From the NCBI GenBank assembly GCA_050084515.1, contig CM114272.1, forward strand, positions 15,190,001-15,254,000: DNA of 64,000 nucleotides. The letters run 5' to 3'. Positions 1 to 15,424 of the stretch are shown one piece after another. Made by a program: the position numbers and the translations under genes. The stretch comes from Blasia pusilla. Taxonomy: Eukaryota > Marchantiophyta > Marchantiopsida > Blasiales. The notes below the pieces were generated by a model that searched no databases, was not told the DNA's origin, and saw only the letters and a list, made by a program, of their open reading frames with translations. How positions within the stretch are numbered: position 1 is the first letter of the stretch; each line of letters starts with the position of its first letter.

Positions 1-407
1 GGAAAGATAGTTAACAACCTAATCCCACCTAAATTAAGCAAAGCTAGCTTCCTGAATATTACGAGGAATCAAGACCTATAATCCAAAGAAATATACATGG
101 CAATTGGGGCCTAAGATCCCATCCCAGGATGGGTGGTGCCCAAGATTTAAACAAACAGAATAAGAAGAAACGGCTTCGCGCGTGGGGCTGGGGGAGGAGG
201 GGAGCAGACATTGCACGTCTAAGGAATCACGGAAACGGTTAAGGACAGGTTAAAATAATGATGGACGGCGTTCTAGAATGTGAGAGCTGGATTAATCATT
301 TAATCACTATCGTCTCCATTGACGCCAAAGGCTGTTTGACCAATGAGCAATGTATCTGAGATGATTTAGATTCGTAGAATAATGATGAATATCCACAAGC
401 AACTTAC

Positions 408-3400
408 CGCCTTAGCTACAATGACCGTAGGGAGAGTCATGGTAGTATTCAGTTCCCAAAGCACCCAAGCCCATTTCTCACTTTGTTCCTCTACATCTGC
501 GATGTAAGAGACTGCAGAAGTGCCACTTCCACCTTGTAACCGTGTTGCTTCGGTCCAAGTTTGACCATCATCTACAGACACATCAACACGCTCTATCCCA
601 CGTCCTCCTCCACTCAGCGCATACCCGCTTATTTTGACCTGCAAAGACAAAGAGACAGAAATTTTTCCAGCCTCATCGCATACATTGATACATAAGAGGA
701 TGGTGGGGCATTTGTATTAAGCACTTTCTACGATTTCTGACAGCCTGTCAAGGAAAGATGGAGTGCCTAGGAGTTTCCATCGTTTCTATCTATGTCAATA
801 GCTACCACAGAAAATTACTAACCACGCTCCCACGCTCGACGAAGCTGCCTTCTGCTGGTGTACAGATCGCGCACTGCCAAAAGCAATGACAGAGCATTAA
901 AACAAGCTACTCACTTTGGACTAGAAAAATCTGAGAAATACGAATTGAAAATCTAAAAAGGGTTAAACATCTGGCACTTCTTCAAATCCTTGATCTGGCG
1001 TCATCTCCGTGATATCTATCCTGAAACCAGTTAATCACCCTCCACAGTATAGATTGAGAGACTTCTGATGTACCTGGACAGGAAAATCCATCAAAGGACG
1101 GCGTGATGGCCAGACAATATTGTCCCAATCAACCCAAGGTGGAAACATTTTGTAATCCTGCTGTTGGAAGAATCCCTGAATTACGCAGTCGTTGGAAGTA
1201 AATAGACAAAAAGAAGTTAGACGTGAATCTACACTCACCATCTACAATCACCACCTCTTGTAGAGAAGAAGGTAAAGGCCATAGTGTAAACTGCATACAG
1301 CTAGGATGCAGGTGCGTTGCGGCCTGCATCCTAGGTATGTAACTTACAGGTTGAATCGAACAACTCACTTTAGTCAGCATAACAAAAGATAAGAAATAAG
1401 GTCATCACTTGCCTGACATTCAACAGGAGAAATGTCGATGCTCGCTAACCACTTCACTGATCGTGCACCGATCACTCCAGGGACTATCACTCTCAATGGA
1501 TATCCATGGTCTCTGTTGAGCTCCTGCCCACATGAATGTCAATGTCCACTACCAGATGAAAGCAACATGAAACTCATGCACCATCTGCTGAAAGATCATC
1601 ATGGAAGAAATTTGTGACGGTCAAGAAATTCTCGAAGAAAAAACTAAGCGATTATCTGCACGTGGACAAAAATATTCATTTCTGAAGAGACAATTTCTAA
1701 GAGCAAAACTCTTTTTATGGAAAAGAAACCACACCATTCGTAACTACGAGCTAAAGGTTTACCTCATCATTCATTTCATATGCAAGCAAAACCTCTGCCG
1801 CTGGATCAGAGGCTTGTGACAGTGGCACTGAAGCTTTATAGGGTCCACCCTTCTCTTCCTGAAAAAAGTTAAGAGGTGCACGACCTTACTTTTGCATTTC
1901 AGCACCTTAGCATCCCCTAACAGTTGATAGTGCCCCGTTGCCACATACGATTTCTGACTTCGGTGCTAATGTCTTACATTGCTTTTGAACAAGAGGCATA
2001 GCTGAATGAGTAATTGCTACGATAATATTTACGTTGATTCAAACCACATCAATCAAATATGGTCAATTTGAATATTCTAGGCATGCCAACCACTTCAAAA
2101 AATCTCTTCAAATCCATTACACATAAGGTACCTTGCATGCGTCAACGCTTATGAATACAACATGCTTCCCACCACTCGCTGTTTCTCTACTATAAGGAGA
2201 TATCCCGGCAAGTCCCAGGACATCTGACAGCCGTGCGCCACCCCACTTTCCTGTTGCCCACAAAGAAGTCCCATTCACCCAAAAGCAGACATAATCGGAT
2301 GTGCCTAGATCAGATAACAAGGAGCATCAAACCGCACCCGATTGGTCAAATAACACTTTACCAGAAATTCATCAAGCAAACTCGAAGTAGAACTACAGCA
2401 TGTTAGTTTCGGGTTGAGTACTGAGTATAGTATGTCCACTGGACCTACTATAGTCATCAAGTGGAACAATTCTTTGTTCTAATAGTCTATTTGAATCAGA
2501 ACACACATCTCGTTTTTCAAATTTTTGGTGCTTCAAGCGTCGACCATTCGACATCTTTTAAAGAGTTGTCAGCTTTTCATTTACCAACACTTTTTAGTCT
2601 CCTTTTCAAGAACCAGTTGCTAGTGCACTCTAAAACCTTGGTTGAGACGAGTTATCAGCGCAGTAGCCGTAGCAAAGGTCAGCAAAACAGACTTTTCTGA
2701 TCAAGGAACCTCACAATCCAATTTTTTTCCTATTAAGCATCCATAGTTTCAAGGCCCGCTTACCGTTTCCTAGAGCTGCCATACCCCAACCTACTCCTTT
2801 GACTGCACGAATTTCACTCATTGCTGTCCTGCGATTTCCTGCACACTGTATCAGCCATTCTTATGAGTAGATGGTTCAATGATAGTGCGTATGCATGAAG
2901 AAACTTCGGACATGGGAACTCCGTAGTATAATCATTTTGGATTTGATTCAACTGAGACCTCCAAGCTCACCTGCAGGGTGGCCACCACCGTATATTTCGG
3001 CAAAGCCCTGCCCCATCAACCACAGGTTGCTGAAGTTATCAGAGGAATAGAGAATTTGTTTACGTGCATGAGACGAGAAAAATGATCATAATTGAACGGA
3101 TGAGAGGGTTCGCAACATCACCATGGTAGTAGAAACGTCACAGCGAAAAACTATACCTTATGTCTTCCAAAGTGAGGCGCAGGTTCGTAGGGACAAGCCC
3201 AGTGATCTCCAAGTGGTACCTGACAAGGCATTGTCGGCACTGGAATATGAATACATTGAGAGCTTTTACATAAGACGAAACTAAATGGACCTCAGATGAC
3301 TCATAGTTACTGTTAGGTGCGCTTAAACCAACTGCACGCGATTCTACCTATACTGCGCTAAAGAAGTTCTACCACTGGTCTAGACGATAAATAATATGAG

Positions 3401-4616
3401 CATAGTCCCGTGAAGTACAGTACAAACTTACTTGGTAGGATCATGAAGAAGCGGTATTGGTCCATGATTCCGCTTGTAGAACATATCTACAGGAGTGATG
3501 AAAGATTTCACCAGATCTGCTGGTGGAGGCTCCGCATTGAAAGGTTCCTGCGACAAGAAAAGATTTATATGAGTTCATAAAACAAATTTCCTTAATCATG
3601 GTCAGTGACCTAATGTCGAAACGATTTTCTCTGTAGATCGTATGGAAGAGGCGATAGAGGAAGATTACTACGACCACATGTCACTACTTCAAACGACTAC
3701 CGCACCCTCTCTTCCCTCAAGCTGGAACATTCCTCATCACGAGGAAACTAATTGATGAGGTGTTCGAACGACATTTCATCACATTGATTCGCTGGCATTA
3801 TCCACTTGCAAATCTGCAGGGCATGACAGATTAAAACTCCGTTTGCTACTCCGGTAGGGATAAACCAATAAATATCTCGCAATATGTCTGCAAGGGAAGT
3901 CTAAAAATATACGAAGACCCACGTAGAACAGGATCAGGCACTAAAAATCATCCTTAACTTAATCAAGATACGAGACTGCCAATAATCGAATCCTGTCGTT
4001 GTGAAAATTATTGAACTTTTCGTCTCACCGCAGCTCTTTGCAATTAAGTTTGTATTGCTTTGAAATTTCATTAGGAAAACGACGATTTGAACATCTTTGA
4101 ATCGATACTTCTGCATATTCGTCTCCACAACAATTTGATGTTTCCGAAAGCAGAGGATATCAAGGGAACAGTAAGGCTGCTAGGTTCTTCCTACACACCC
4201 GAACCACACTACTTTTGGCAAAAGTGCTTCCGATTTTAAGGTTCCTCGGTTTAGGTGGAACGTTTTGAAATGTACAACCACTTCCGACTCACATATCCAA
4301 GGAATCTACTAACATTACACAGCTCCCACCAGCGCCTAGAAACCACTCCATTTTCGCTATGAAGATCGATTAATCATCTGAAAAATGAGGCATCTAATGA
4401 ACTAAATTCTTCACTCTCTGCCCGATGCACAGACCAAAAGTTAGCGCAAAATTTCCACACACAGAAATTCAATGCTTGTCCCTAGAATCAATTTCTTCTC
4501 TGGAACTCCAGCTATCAACAGCGCATTGACCGAAAAAATACCTTCGCGTTGATTTTCAAAGCAGGATGCCGCTTGGGCTCCTGACCGTAGTCCTTGGGAC
4601 CACATAACTCCGACAT
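408..4616 (-). CDS. SOX: Sulfite oxidase (molybdopterin type, plant form), 3' end off window
   Basis: Oxidises sulfite to sulfate at a molybdenum-pterin centre; plant forms lack the cytochrome b5 domain of animal enzymes and act in peroxisomes. I could trace ten exons on the minus strand: 4616-4542, 3547-3432, 3219-3157, 3007-2971, 2845-2764, 2250-2132, 1858-1763, 1523-1413, 1175-1074 and 638-408. They join in one frame to 344 codons. The start ATG at 4616 opens a peptide like the Arabidopsis N-terminus ([13 protein letters not shown]). The Mo-ligand cysteine lies in CAGNRR at residue 98. Later landmarks are [27 protein letters not shown] and the dimerisation-domain motif [17 protein letters not shown]. 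All introns are GT-AG except the one after exon 8, which uses a GC donor. About 45 C-terminal residues, including any peroxisomal tripeptide, should lie left of the window. Identity is very secure; splice sites were read by eye. Confidence 0.95.
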
Positions 4617-5786
4617 TTCCACGCTATTTGCTGTCCAAGAGTGTTTCTCACATAATTGATCGGATCCGCTTACACGAACATAGACCAATTCACCTCACAT
4701 CGACCGGGGAAATTGCAATCCGTGATGCACACGCTCGGGTCGGAAGAACGTTTGTGCGATTCGCATGGATAGCTAAGCGCAGGTGAGGACGAGGCGACGA
4801 GACAAAAATCAGCGGCACCTGGTAGCAAGCTGTACTGGGTCGGGTCCAGATTCCGGAACTGGTTCCCCACGCCGTGAGCCCAGACCCGAGCGAAATCCCC
4901 TGCCTGTACAGTAGTACGCCCGTTACCGGGACCGACCAGTCCCACAGGTGACCTGGAACCGGGGCGCGTCAGACGTGGCGCTGTTGTGTACAGACAGATG
5001 ATGGCTCACCGGACCGCTCAGATGCTGACATGGATATACGGAGACAAACAAAGATCGTGACTATTTGAATGTCCCGTGAGAAAGGGTTCCCCAAAACTTC
5101 TGTCTTTCTCACCGATCGTCCTTGGTATTTACCTCGGGCTTTCTTTCAGTTCCTCCCGCTTCTTCCCGGTGGGCTTCCTTCCACCTACTACCCCTTTAGA
5201 TCCACGTCCTACGAAACTCCACAACCGGCTTCCTCTTTACAGTAAGGACGGGGCAAACTTGCAAGTTGGAACACGATGAGATAGCGGGTGAGCTTTCCAC
5301 AATTCTGGTACTAATATACCCTTTCAACAAAATCTATACCTCTTCTTTTTCGTTTTGGTTTGGTTTTGGATGGGGGGCTAATCCATGGACACCCACGGAG
5401 GCTGCAGCGACCAAAAATGGTAATCCGATGGTGTATGGAGAAAAAAATTTGGTCTCACCCAAGTATTTTCGGTCCTCCATTAAATAAGGTCGCGAGGACG
5501 TCGGGCCAATTTTGCACCCAAAAGTTTTGGGCATCGAAAAATCGATGACCCTCTATGGTCGCAGCGACCCTGTTGGCATGGAATCAAGTGCTTAGAGGGT
5601 ATGATCGGCCCTCACTTAAATGCAATAGGGAAATTATTATGAGGAGACTCAATTGTGTAGTTTTTTGCATGCGGAATATCATGTTCAGTATTATTCGCGA
5701 GAATGGCTTCCATGAGAAAGAGGCACCATTCTACAAGGGATTCCTTTATTCGTGTTGATCATTATCTGACATGAGAGGTTGAGGTA
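4617..5786. other. Upstream region of sulfite oxidase, no gene recognised
   Basis: About 4670-4990 is richer in CG dinucleotides than its surroundings and lies just upstream of the sulfite oxidase start, so it probably holds the promoter and 5' UTR. An open frame on the minus strand across it (4670-4945) has no recognisable domain. From 5000 to 5786 I see short unrelated open frames only. Confidence 0.4.
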
Positions 5787-6167
5787 GTGATGGCGGATTT
5801 TATAGTGACGGATCCTACACGAGAAGATGTGCGAGCCCAAGTGGTGGCACAAGGGAGACTGCTACAAGGAGCCAAAGCGGCAATAAAGAAGACCCATCTA
5901 TATAGACTTCATGATGAATATCGATTTGTCCCCCTAGCCGTAGAGATGTATGGGGCTATGAGGGATAGGTTTGACTCGTTCCTTGCGGATTGCGCTCACC
6001 ATCTCCACTCGAGAAATGGGTTGTCCTTAGCTACTGTGATTCTTTATTGTATGCAACAGGTCTCCATAGCTTTCCAATGTGCCCATGCTAATGGGCTTTT
6101 GCGGCATGCTCACGTAGTGGGAGAGCCGACATTAGGGGCCCACTTAGTGGTAGTCATAGCTCTCTAG
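5787..6167 (+). pseudogene. Fragment of retroelement reverse transcriptase C-terminus
   Basis: The open frame of 126 codons contains FVPLAVEMYG, RFDSFLADCA and QQVSIAFQCAHANG. These resemble a C-terminal stretch often found after the reverse transcriptase domain of plant retroelement proteins, where a line such as FVPLAxExxG is followed by xQRVSxALQRAxA. No catalytic reverse transcriptase motifs are present, so this is an isolated tail, not a working gene. A related stretch lies 600 bp downstream. The family assignment comes from memory of the motif and is moderate. Confidence 0.45.
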
Positions 6168-6777
6168 GTATTACTTATATTTTGGGTTTTGGGTTTTTGG
6201 TGTTGGTGAGTTCAGGCAATAGGGGAGGTGCACCCTCTTCTTTATCTTGGGCGGTTGCGGCCTTTATGTACTTAACTCTTCAATTCCCCCTCTTTTGTAC
6301 ACTCGATGGGGTTTCCATCTTCTTCACGAAGGATTTTTTTTAACGTTTAATTCGGTATCAAGATGTATGGAGTTGTGGGCGAGAGTTTGAAAGAAGGGTG
6401 CTTTTTTCGAGCTCATCAGGTTTTTCTTACACTCAATAGGCTATGATCGGAAATATCCAAAGACTTGCCCTTTTTCTTTCATTTCTTACAAAGAAATTGC
6501 ATTTTTGGGTCAGATTTTTTCCGAAGTTTTGTTGGTCGAATCGGAAATTCCTAGATTTTACCGTTTGGCATTTTAGAAAATGCCGATTCTAGGCGCCCAT
6601 AGGTTGAAAGTAAGATGACTTGGTTTTATTGGATAGTTGAGGTCAATGGCCTAACTCTTAACTTGCTCTTAGACATTTTATTTATTTATTTCAAACAAGA
6701 ACCACTTGTAAGTATGCCCTTCAAGGAACGAATTATCTTTAACTACTCTGCTCCTCTATTGTAGAAAATAAACCTGC

Positions 6778-6870
6778 GTTGCTTTGCAACGTATCCAAGC
6801 CAATGGGCTTCTACAATTGACTCATGTTGTGGGAGACGCCACTTCTAGAGATCATGTTTCTAATAGTCAT
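6778..6870 (+). repeat. Second, shorter copy of the same retroelement tail
   Basis: The sequence reads as LQRIQANGLLQLTHVVGDAT, matching the end of the preceding fragment (QCAHANGLLRHAHVVGEPT) at both DNA and protein level. It has no open frame of its own beyond this stretch. The 600 bp between the copies hold nothing else recognisable. Confidence 0.45.
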
Positions 6871-6889
6871 ATTTCTTTAAATTTTTTTA

Positions 6890-7161
6890 ATATTGTAGTA
6901 CGCATACACATCGCTACATAGTATACATCGTTGTTATTGAATACATATTCAATTCATGGCATCTAGACATCAAGACGATTGAGTACCAAAATATCTCCAA
7001 TAAATATTGATTTATCAACAAGTGCACACAAATCCATCTCTCTATGATGTCATATCAAACCTCTCCTAATGAGAGGTTTAGGTTATTACTCATAAGGCAA
7101 AGAGAACAATAAATCCATTGCCTCATGCCAAGAGATTCAACAAAGAGAGAATGAGCTCCAC

Positions 7162-7242
<81 letters not shown>

Positions 7243-7562
7243 GTATATCCCCTTTCCTCTCCCAAAACCTCTCCATGGTAACCTATGCTCGCACGCCACC
7301 TCCTTGGCTCTTGACGTGCTATAGGGGGTCAAGGGCCACTTCCTAGAGTGGAAACTAAACTCTACTCATAAGAGTAACTTACCAAAAATAGTAAGTTTCT
7401 ATATATAGCTCCAAATGAGGCGAAACAAAAGGGAAACTTGCTCTCTCATGATACCCGGCCTTGGCCTCATTAGCTCATCCTCGAACTCCAAAGGATGTCC
7501 TCCAATATCCTTGAAGATACTCTACTATAAACTCAACGATCCATCCTAAAAGATGTGATAAT
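6890..7562 (+). repeat. Family A dispersed repeat, copy 1 (putative LTR)
   Basis: It shares its left end (TACACATCGCTACA) and right end (CCATCCTAAAAGATGTGA), plus a block around GCCAAGAGATTCAACAAAGA, with copies at about 39.1, 40.4 and 41.1 kb and in both arms of the fold-back at 10.1-13.4 kb. The best copies start TGTCGTG and end GTGACA, so TG...CA ends suggest a long terminal repeat. This copy contains a long CT tract at 7164-7240. Confidence 0.6.
7164..7240. repeat. (CT)n microsatellite
   Basis: An uninterrupted run of about 38 CT units inside family A copy 1. Open frames through it (Leu-Ser or Arg-Glu repeats) are artefacts of the dinucleotide tract. Confidence 0.95.
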
Positions 7563-10111
<2,549 letters not shown>

Positions 10112-13100
10112 TGTCACGACTTTTTAGGATAGATCAGAGAGATATGGTAGAGCGTCTGCGCTAGTAGAGGAGGACATGCTCAAGAGGTCAAGGATAACCT
10201 GCTGAGGTTGTGGGAAACCTGAGAGAGCACGTTTCCCTTTCGTTTCGGTTCATTTGGAGCCATATAGAGGAATTTACTATTTTTGGTAAGTTTCCATGTT
10301 TGGTAGAGTTGACTTTCTACTTTGGGAAGTGGCCTTTGACCCGCTACAGCAGGTCAAGAGCCAAGGAGGTGACCTACGAGCAAAGGTTACAGAGGAGAGA
10401 GTTTGGGAGAGGGAAGGGGGTATACCTCAAGGAGAGAGAGCTTGAGAACTCATTCTCTCTTTGTTGAACCTCTTGGCATGGAGCGGCGGAGCTATGGTCT
10501 TGCTTGCCTTGTGAGTGTAACCCAAGCCTCTCATTAGGAGAGTGGGTTTGGTTTGACATTGAGAGAGACATGTGAGAGTGCACACATTTGAGAGCTATGG
10601 TGTTGAGAGAGATTGGATCTACTTGATTTACAAAGGGAGAATGTGTGAGTGAGAGAGCTTCATGGGGGATCTTGCTGGTCACTCGCTGGTTTGGTAGGTG
10701 CCTATAACACCCGAAAATCTACGTGGTCCTCTAGCTCGGTCGTCCATCTCGTACGCTCAATTGGTAGGACCGCTCAATGTGTGCGGTGGATCACTAGCAC
10801 ACTCCTCTACACTCTCCCCCTCATCTGAAGACGACACAGAAGGAGATCGAGGTGGTCTTTCACGTGGAGACTCTCAAAACCTCGCACCACTCCGAGTAAA
10901 CCCTTAGAGCTACTCTCAGGTCCACCAACTCGCCTCTCAAAGTCACGAAAGGACGCCGTGATGATTCTCGTGTCCCTCTCAAACGATCACTCTCAATCTC
11001 GCGAGTAATCACTCAATCACTCAATCCAACATGCGACACTCAATCTACATTCTCTCATTGAGACATGTGTTATGCCGCAACAAGCGGCGTGGTGTGGTAA
11101 ATTGTCTACTGTCCTATCATCTCATCGACATAACACACCCTCAACTTGGGACATCCCACACAGTTCTATGTCCCCTAACCCATACATCAATGATGCTCTC
11201 ATCATCAACACGAAACCCAATATCCCAAATAACTGCCCTATACTCGGAAATCCCTAACACATGCAGGGCAAAAGACCAGAATGAGTAATATGAATAACTT
11301 TTTGTGTCCCTCCTCAGCAACTGCAAACCTCGACCCCAACTCGGTCGTGAAGACAAACTACTTCAAATAGCACGTACTCCCCTAACTGACGATGCTCAAA
11401 TCTCCTCGCTGTGCGGTGCGGGTCCAGCAACACGGTGCGGCACAGAACGGCTACAAACGGCACGACACTCGAGAATGGGGTGCGGCACTCAGCGATATAC
11501 CCTCCTCAACAGCAAAAAAATACTCTGCTCCCAATGATGGTGAAATACCCAGATCGAGACGATGCAATGCGGCCACAAGTGGCACGACGTGGCACGTTGC
11601 GATTACGGGCGTTACTACACGGTACTCGATCGTCGTCGAGCTGCTACAAATCACAACATAGCAAAGCGGAAAGAAACCTGGGACCCCATAAATCAATAGA
11701 TCACCTGCCCTTCGCAATAGTACTTACAATCAATCGGTGACAAATCGTTCCAATGTGACGGACGACGACGAAAACAATATACGTGGCGGTGACGTGAAAC
11801 CGCAAGTTGATTGCCATTGGTCACTGCCGTCAAGTTAGCGACGGGACGGGCCGTGGGACAATGGCGCCAATTTCCGTTAACAGCCGGACGGAGCAGGACG
11901 GAGGGGAGTGCGTCCAAAGTGATGGAAAGAGTCGGGCTGGGTGGCGGCTGCGCGCAACTCTGTCGACGGCAGCCCCCGGTAGGCAGGACTAGGGGATTGG
12001 CCCGGGTCAACTGTGGTGAGCAGGCCGGAAGCACGCGCGTAGGCTACGATTGCAGTAACGCTGACGCGCTGACGTCGGTGCTACCAAACTGACTTGGTAG
12101 GGTCGGCAGGACCAACCTGGTCCCATTTTGGCCCCTTACTTCATTATCCCCCTCCTAAAATTGACTATAATTGGAGTTTTTCTCCACTAATTCCCTAAAT
12201 TCTAGGGTCAACACTTCTCCAAATATACTTTTCACACCCAACTAGATCTTCACTTGTCCTATCCACTCAAGACTGAAGATGTTTTTATTTTTCTACCTAT
12301 CACAAAGGATTTTTACTCAAGATTTTGGGAATTTCACTCACACCTTGGAACGGTGGCTGTGGCAACCCAACGGAAACTGTTTAACTTCATGCTCATCTGA
12401 TGAAATTGTGCACCGTTTCTTCCAAAACGTTTCGAGCTTCCCGATCTAGGACACCATCAAATTGGTTTCTCTATTCAATCTTCCACCAAAAATTGACAGG
12501 GATTGTCGTGTAGCCCAACGTCTCTTTCTCCTACGCAAAATTTGGCAGGGCTTCCGCGCTGATTTCTCCCAATGTAAATGTAAAAGCTGTCACAAAAAAA
12601 CCAGCGAATTACACAGTGTTCTTGAGAGCACCAGGATGGAGCAATCCACCCCCATACTCAATTCCTTTCAAGAATTGGGCAGCGCTTCCGCGTGCCACTC
12701 TCATGTACAAAAATCAGCAAACAAAAATAGCTAACTCGTACGGCTCTTGCTCCGATGAGCACTCCCATGGGCCATGAAGCGGGAACACGGTCCCCCAACT
12801 TGCACCAAACATTGAGCAACCAGCGAGCTTCCCCATGAAGCTTTCTCACTCACTCATTCTCTCTTTGTAAATCAAGTAGATCCAATCTCTCTCAACACCA
12901 TAGCTCTCAAATGTGTGCACTCTCTCTCATGTCAAACCAAACCCACTCTCCTAATGAGAGGCTTGGGTTACACTCACAAGGCAAGCAAGATCATAGCTCC
13001 GCCGCCTCATGCCAAGAGGTTCAACAAAGAGAGAATGAGCTCTCAAGCTCTCTCTCCTTGAGGTATACCCCCTTCCCTCTCCCAAGCTCTCTCCTCGGTA

Positions 13101-13364
13101 CCCTTTGCTTGCAGATCACCTCCTTGGCTCTTGACCTGCTATAGCCACTTCCCAAAGTGGAAAGTCAACCCTACCAAACATGGAAAATTACTAGAAATAA
13201 TAAGTTTCTCTATATGGCTCCAAATGAGCCAAAACGAAGGGGAAACTTGCTCTCTTAGGTTTCCCAGGACCTCAGCAAATTATCCTTGACCTCTTGAGTC
13301 TGTCCTTCTTACTGGAGAAGGCGCTCTACCATATCTCTCCGATCTATCCTAAAAAGTCGTGACA
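10112..13364. mobile_element. Fold-back structure with family A arms
   Basis: The left end reads TGTCACGACTTTTTAGGAT and the right end is its reverse complement. The arms (about 10112-10690 and 12800-13364) match each other in inverted orientation over some 560 bp, including the block with ATGCCAAGAGGTTCAACAAAG, and are related to the family A repeat. The 2.1-kb centre holds only short overlapping open frames without recognised domains. No clear target-site duplication is visible. It could be a non-autonomous fold-back element or two LTR copies inserted head to head. Confidence 0.6.
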
Positions 13365-14729
13365 TCTCACATGATAATACGTATTCAAAAAATAAAATAA
13401 AATGAAAAGCTGATATGGGATACAACCGGAGCTGTAACAAGAGAAACATACACTGGAAGGTTGATGCCTCTCCAATCACGCAACTTTCTTTCCGGACGAA
13501 AAAAAATACACAGAGTTGCACGAAAAACTCAATACCTGATTTTGCGCAAAAATTTGGATGACCTCCATCAATTGCTTCGTAGTGCTGGACACCTAGTACG
13601 CCAACAAGAAATTCAATGAATTCGTATGTGTGGTGGCCACCAAAATTGGTTTTTGATTGTGAGAAGGAGGAAAAGTACGTTGGATTTTCGTGTGTCGCAC
13701 AAGAGAAATCCCATTGTCATAAATGCAATTGATGATGGATCGATCCCACAAGCACCCATACATGGAAATTCATACGGAATAAAGAGGCAAAAGAAAGAAG
13801 AAAGAAAGACGTTTGCACCCCATCTCAAGCCATGCCCTAATCCGACGATTGCAGCCATTTTGGCAGTGTGTGCCGGTCATGTCAGTCGCCTGCATGGTCT
13901 CTGCGCCCTAAGATGACGTGTCACCCTGAGAGATAAATGCAGATATTACGTGCCGTAGGGGCCGTAACCATGGCTGTGGCCATAAGGTTGGTTTAAAGCG
14001 CCCACAACCATTAATAGTTCTCACTAATGAAAACTAGTAAGATACTCACACGTTGCATGGCATACATTTGTGATTTCAAATTTGACATGTGTCAATAGGG
14101 AAGAGCATAGTTGACACCATGTGTAAGGTGGAAGGATGTTCCGATTGAGGAGGTACTCCTCAAATAATAGTATGGATATAAATACAAATGTCAACTACCT
14201 AACAAATCCTTTTTTCTTAAAAATTGGTGGGAAAACTAGACGTCACATTATAGAAGCATTCTTCTGATCCCTTAATAGCATTTACTCTTGTCATTTAAGG
14301 CTTTACATGTGAAAATACCCTTTAAAAAAACTTCTACAAAGTGAGGAATGCACGACATTATTATGATGGGTTAGGTCATAAGCTGTGCATTTTGATTGGG
14401 CATTTGAGAAGGATCTCTTGCTCTTCCTTATAAGTGTTGGTTCCTTGATGATGCTCTTTTTGTGCTCATCCAGATCATACTCCTTCTCCTCCTCCTTGTA
14501 GGAGGTGTCATGCTCATCCAAATGGTTGGATATGATCCAAGTGATGCAAACACACTTTCTCAAGGATGAGGCATATCATGCTACACAAAAGACCCCACTA
14601 AGTTTCATTAGTATTTTTGAATATGAAAATAACTTAAATATTAAAAGAAACAATAAATATTAAGAATGGTAGGAACTTACCAAGGATGCTATCATACCTT
14701 GGTCGGCAAAGACCTCATCTTGAATCTTA
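13365..14729. other. Intergenic, no gene recognised
   Basis: The short open frames on both strands around 13.6-13.9 kb mirror each other and show no known motif. Around 14.09-14.17 kb there is a small motif (GACATGTGTCAA ... ACTCCTCAAAT) that recurs near 15.85 and 29.15 kb and may be the end of a short non-autonomous element. Confidence 0.35.
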
Positions 14730-14945
14730 TGACCTAGTTGCACATAACCCACGACCTAAAGAGTCAGATACTCCCCACACTCCATAAATTGTATAAGGCA
14801 ACCTCATACTTAGTTAAATTTTTTTTTGTAATGCGAACTCTATATTTTTACATTGTAAAAGTGCTAGAAGGTAAGAGATACTCACAAAGGTATATTGAAA
14901 TGCCTCTTCTTCTCCTTGGCCAAAGGAGTGTACTCCCATCAACTT
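14730..14945. repeat. Dispersed repeat, copy 1 (partner at 30.04 kb)
   Basis: It shares an ordered series of blocks with 30040-30245: ACTCCCCA, AAATTGTATAAGGCA, AGTTAA, a T/A-rich spacer, GTGCTAGAAGGTAAGA, then GCAAAGGAGTG or its equivalent. It has no coding capacity. Confidence 0.5.
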
Positions 14946-15424
14946 CAAATTAGAGGCGATTGTTGCGCCTCTATCAAATGTTGTATGTGCACCGGGTCTC
15001 CAAATGAGGCCAAGTCTCTTTGAAGAGTCACCATCCATGAAGCTCGATCACGCTTGATGGGTGTTGGCATCTCCAACACCTATATTAAAACTTTCTAGCT
15101 TTTCTATATATTTTCAACTTTGACACCCCTATGTCATATCAAATGTTCAGCCTATAAAAAAACCAAAGATAGGAAAATGCAAAGTACTAAGTCATAAGGA
15201 TATGTTTTGGTTTCATAATCCCACATTCCAAACCATCTATCTATACAATTAAAAGAGGAACCTCCTTCTTGGGAATGGTAAGGGATGGACATAGATGGAA
15301 AATAATTATCAAACGCATTCATAGGAACAAATAATTTGATGCTTGTGTTATGCACGGATGAGGCTAAATTTCTTATCCCTTTAACTTTTTGGTCCTTTCA
15401 GTCCATCTAAGCCTTAAAGCTCCC

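Noticed and set aside
4670-4945. 91-codon minus-strand frame upstream of sulfite oxidase as a first exon
   Set aside because: The sulfite oxidase N-terminus is fully accounted for from the ATG at 4616, and this frame has no similarity to the family.
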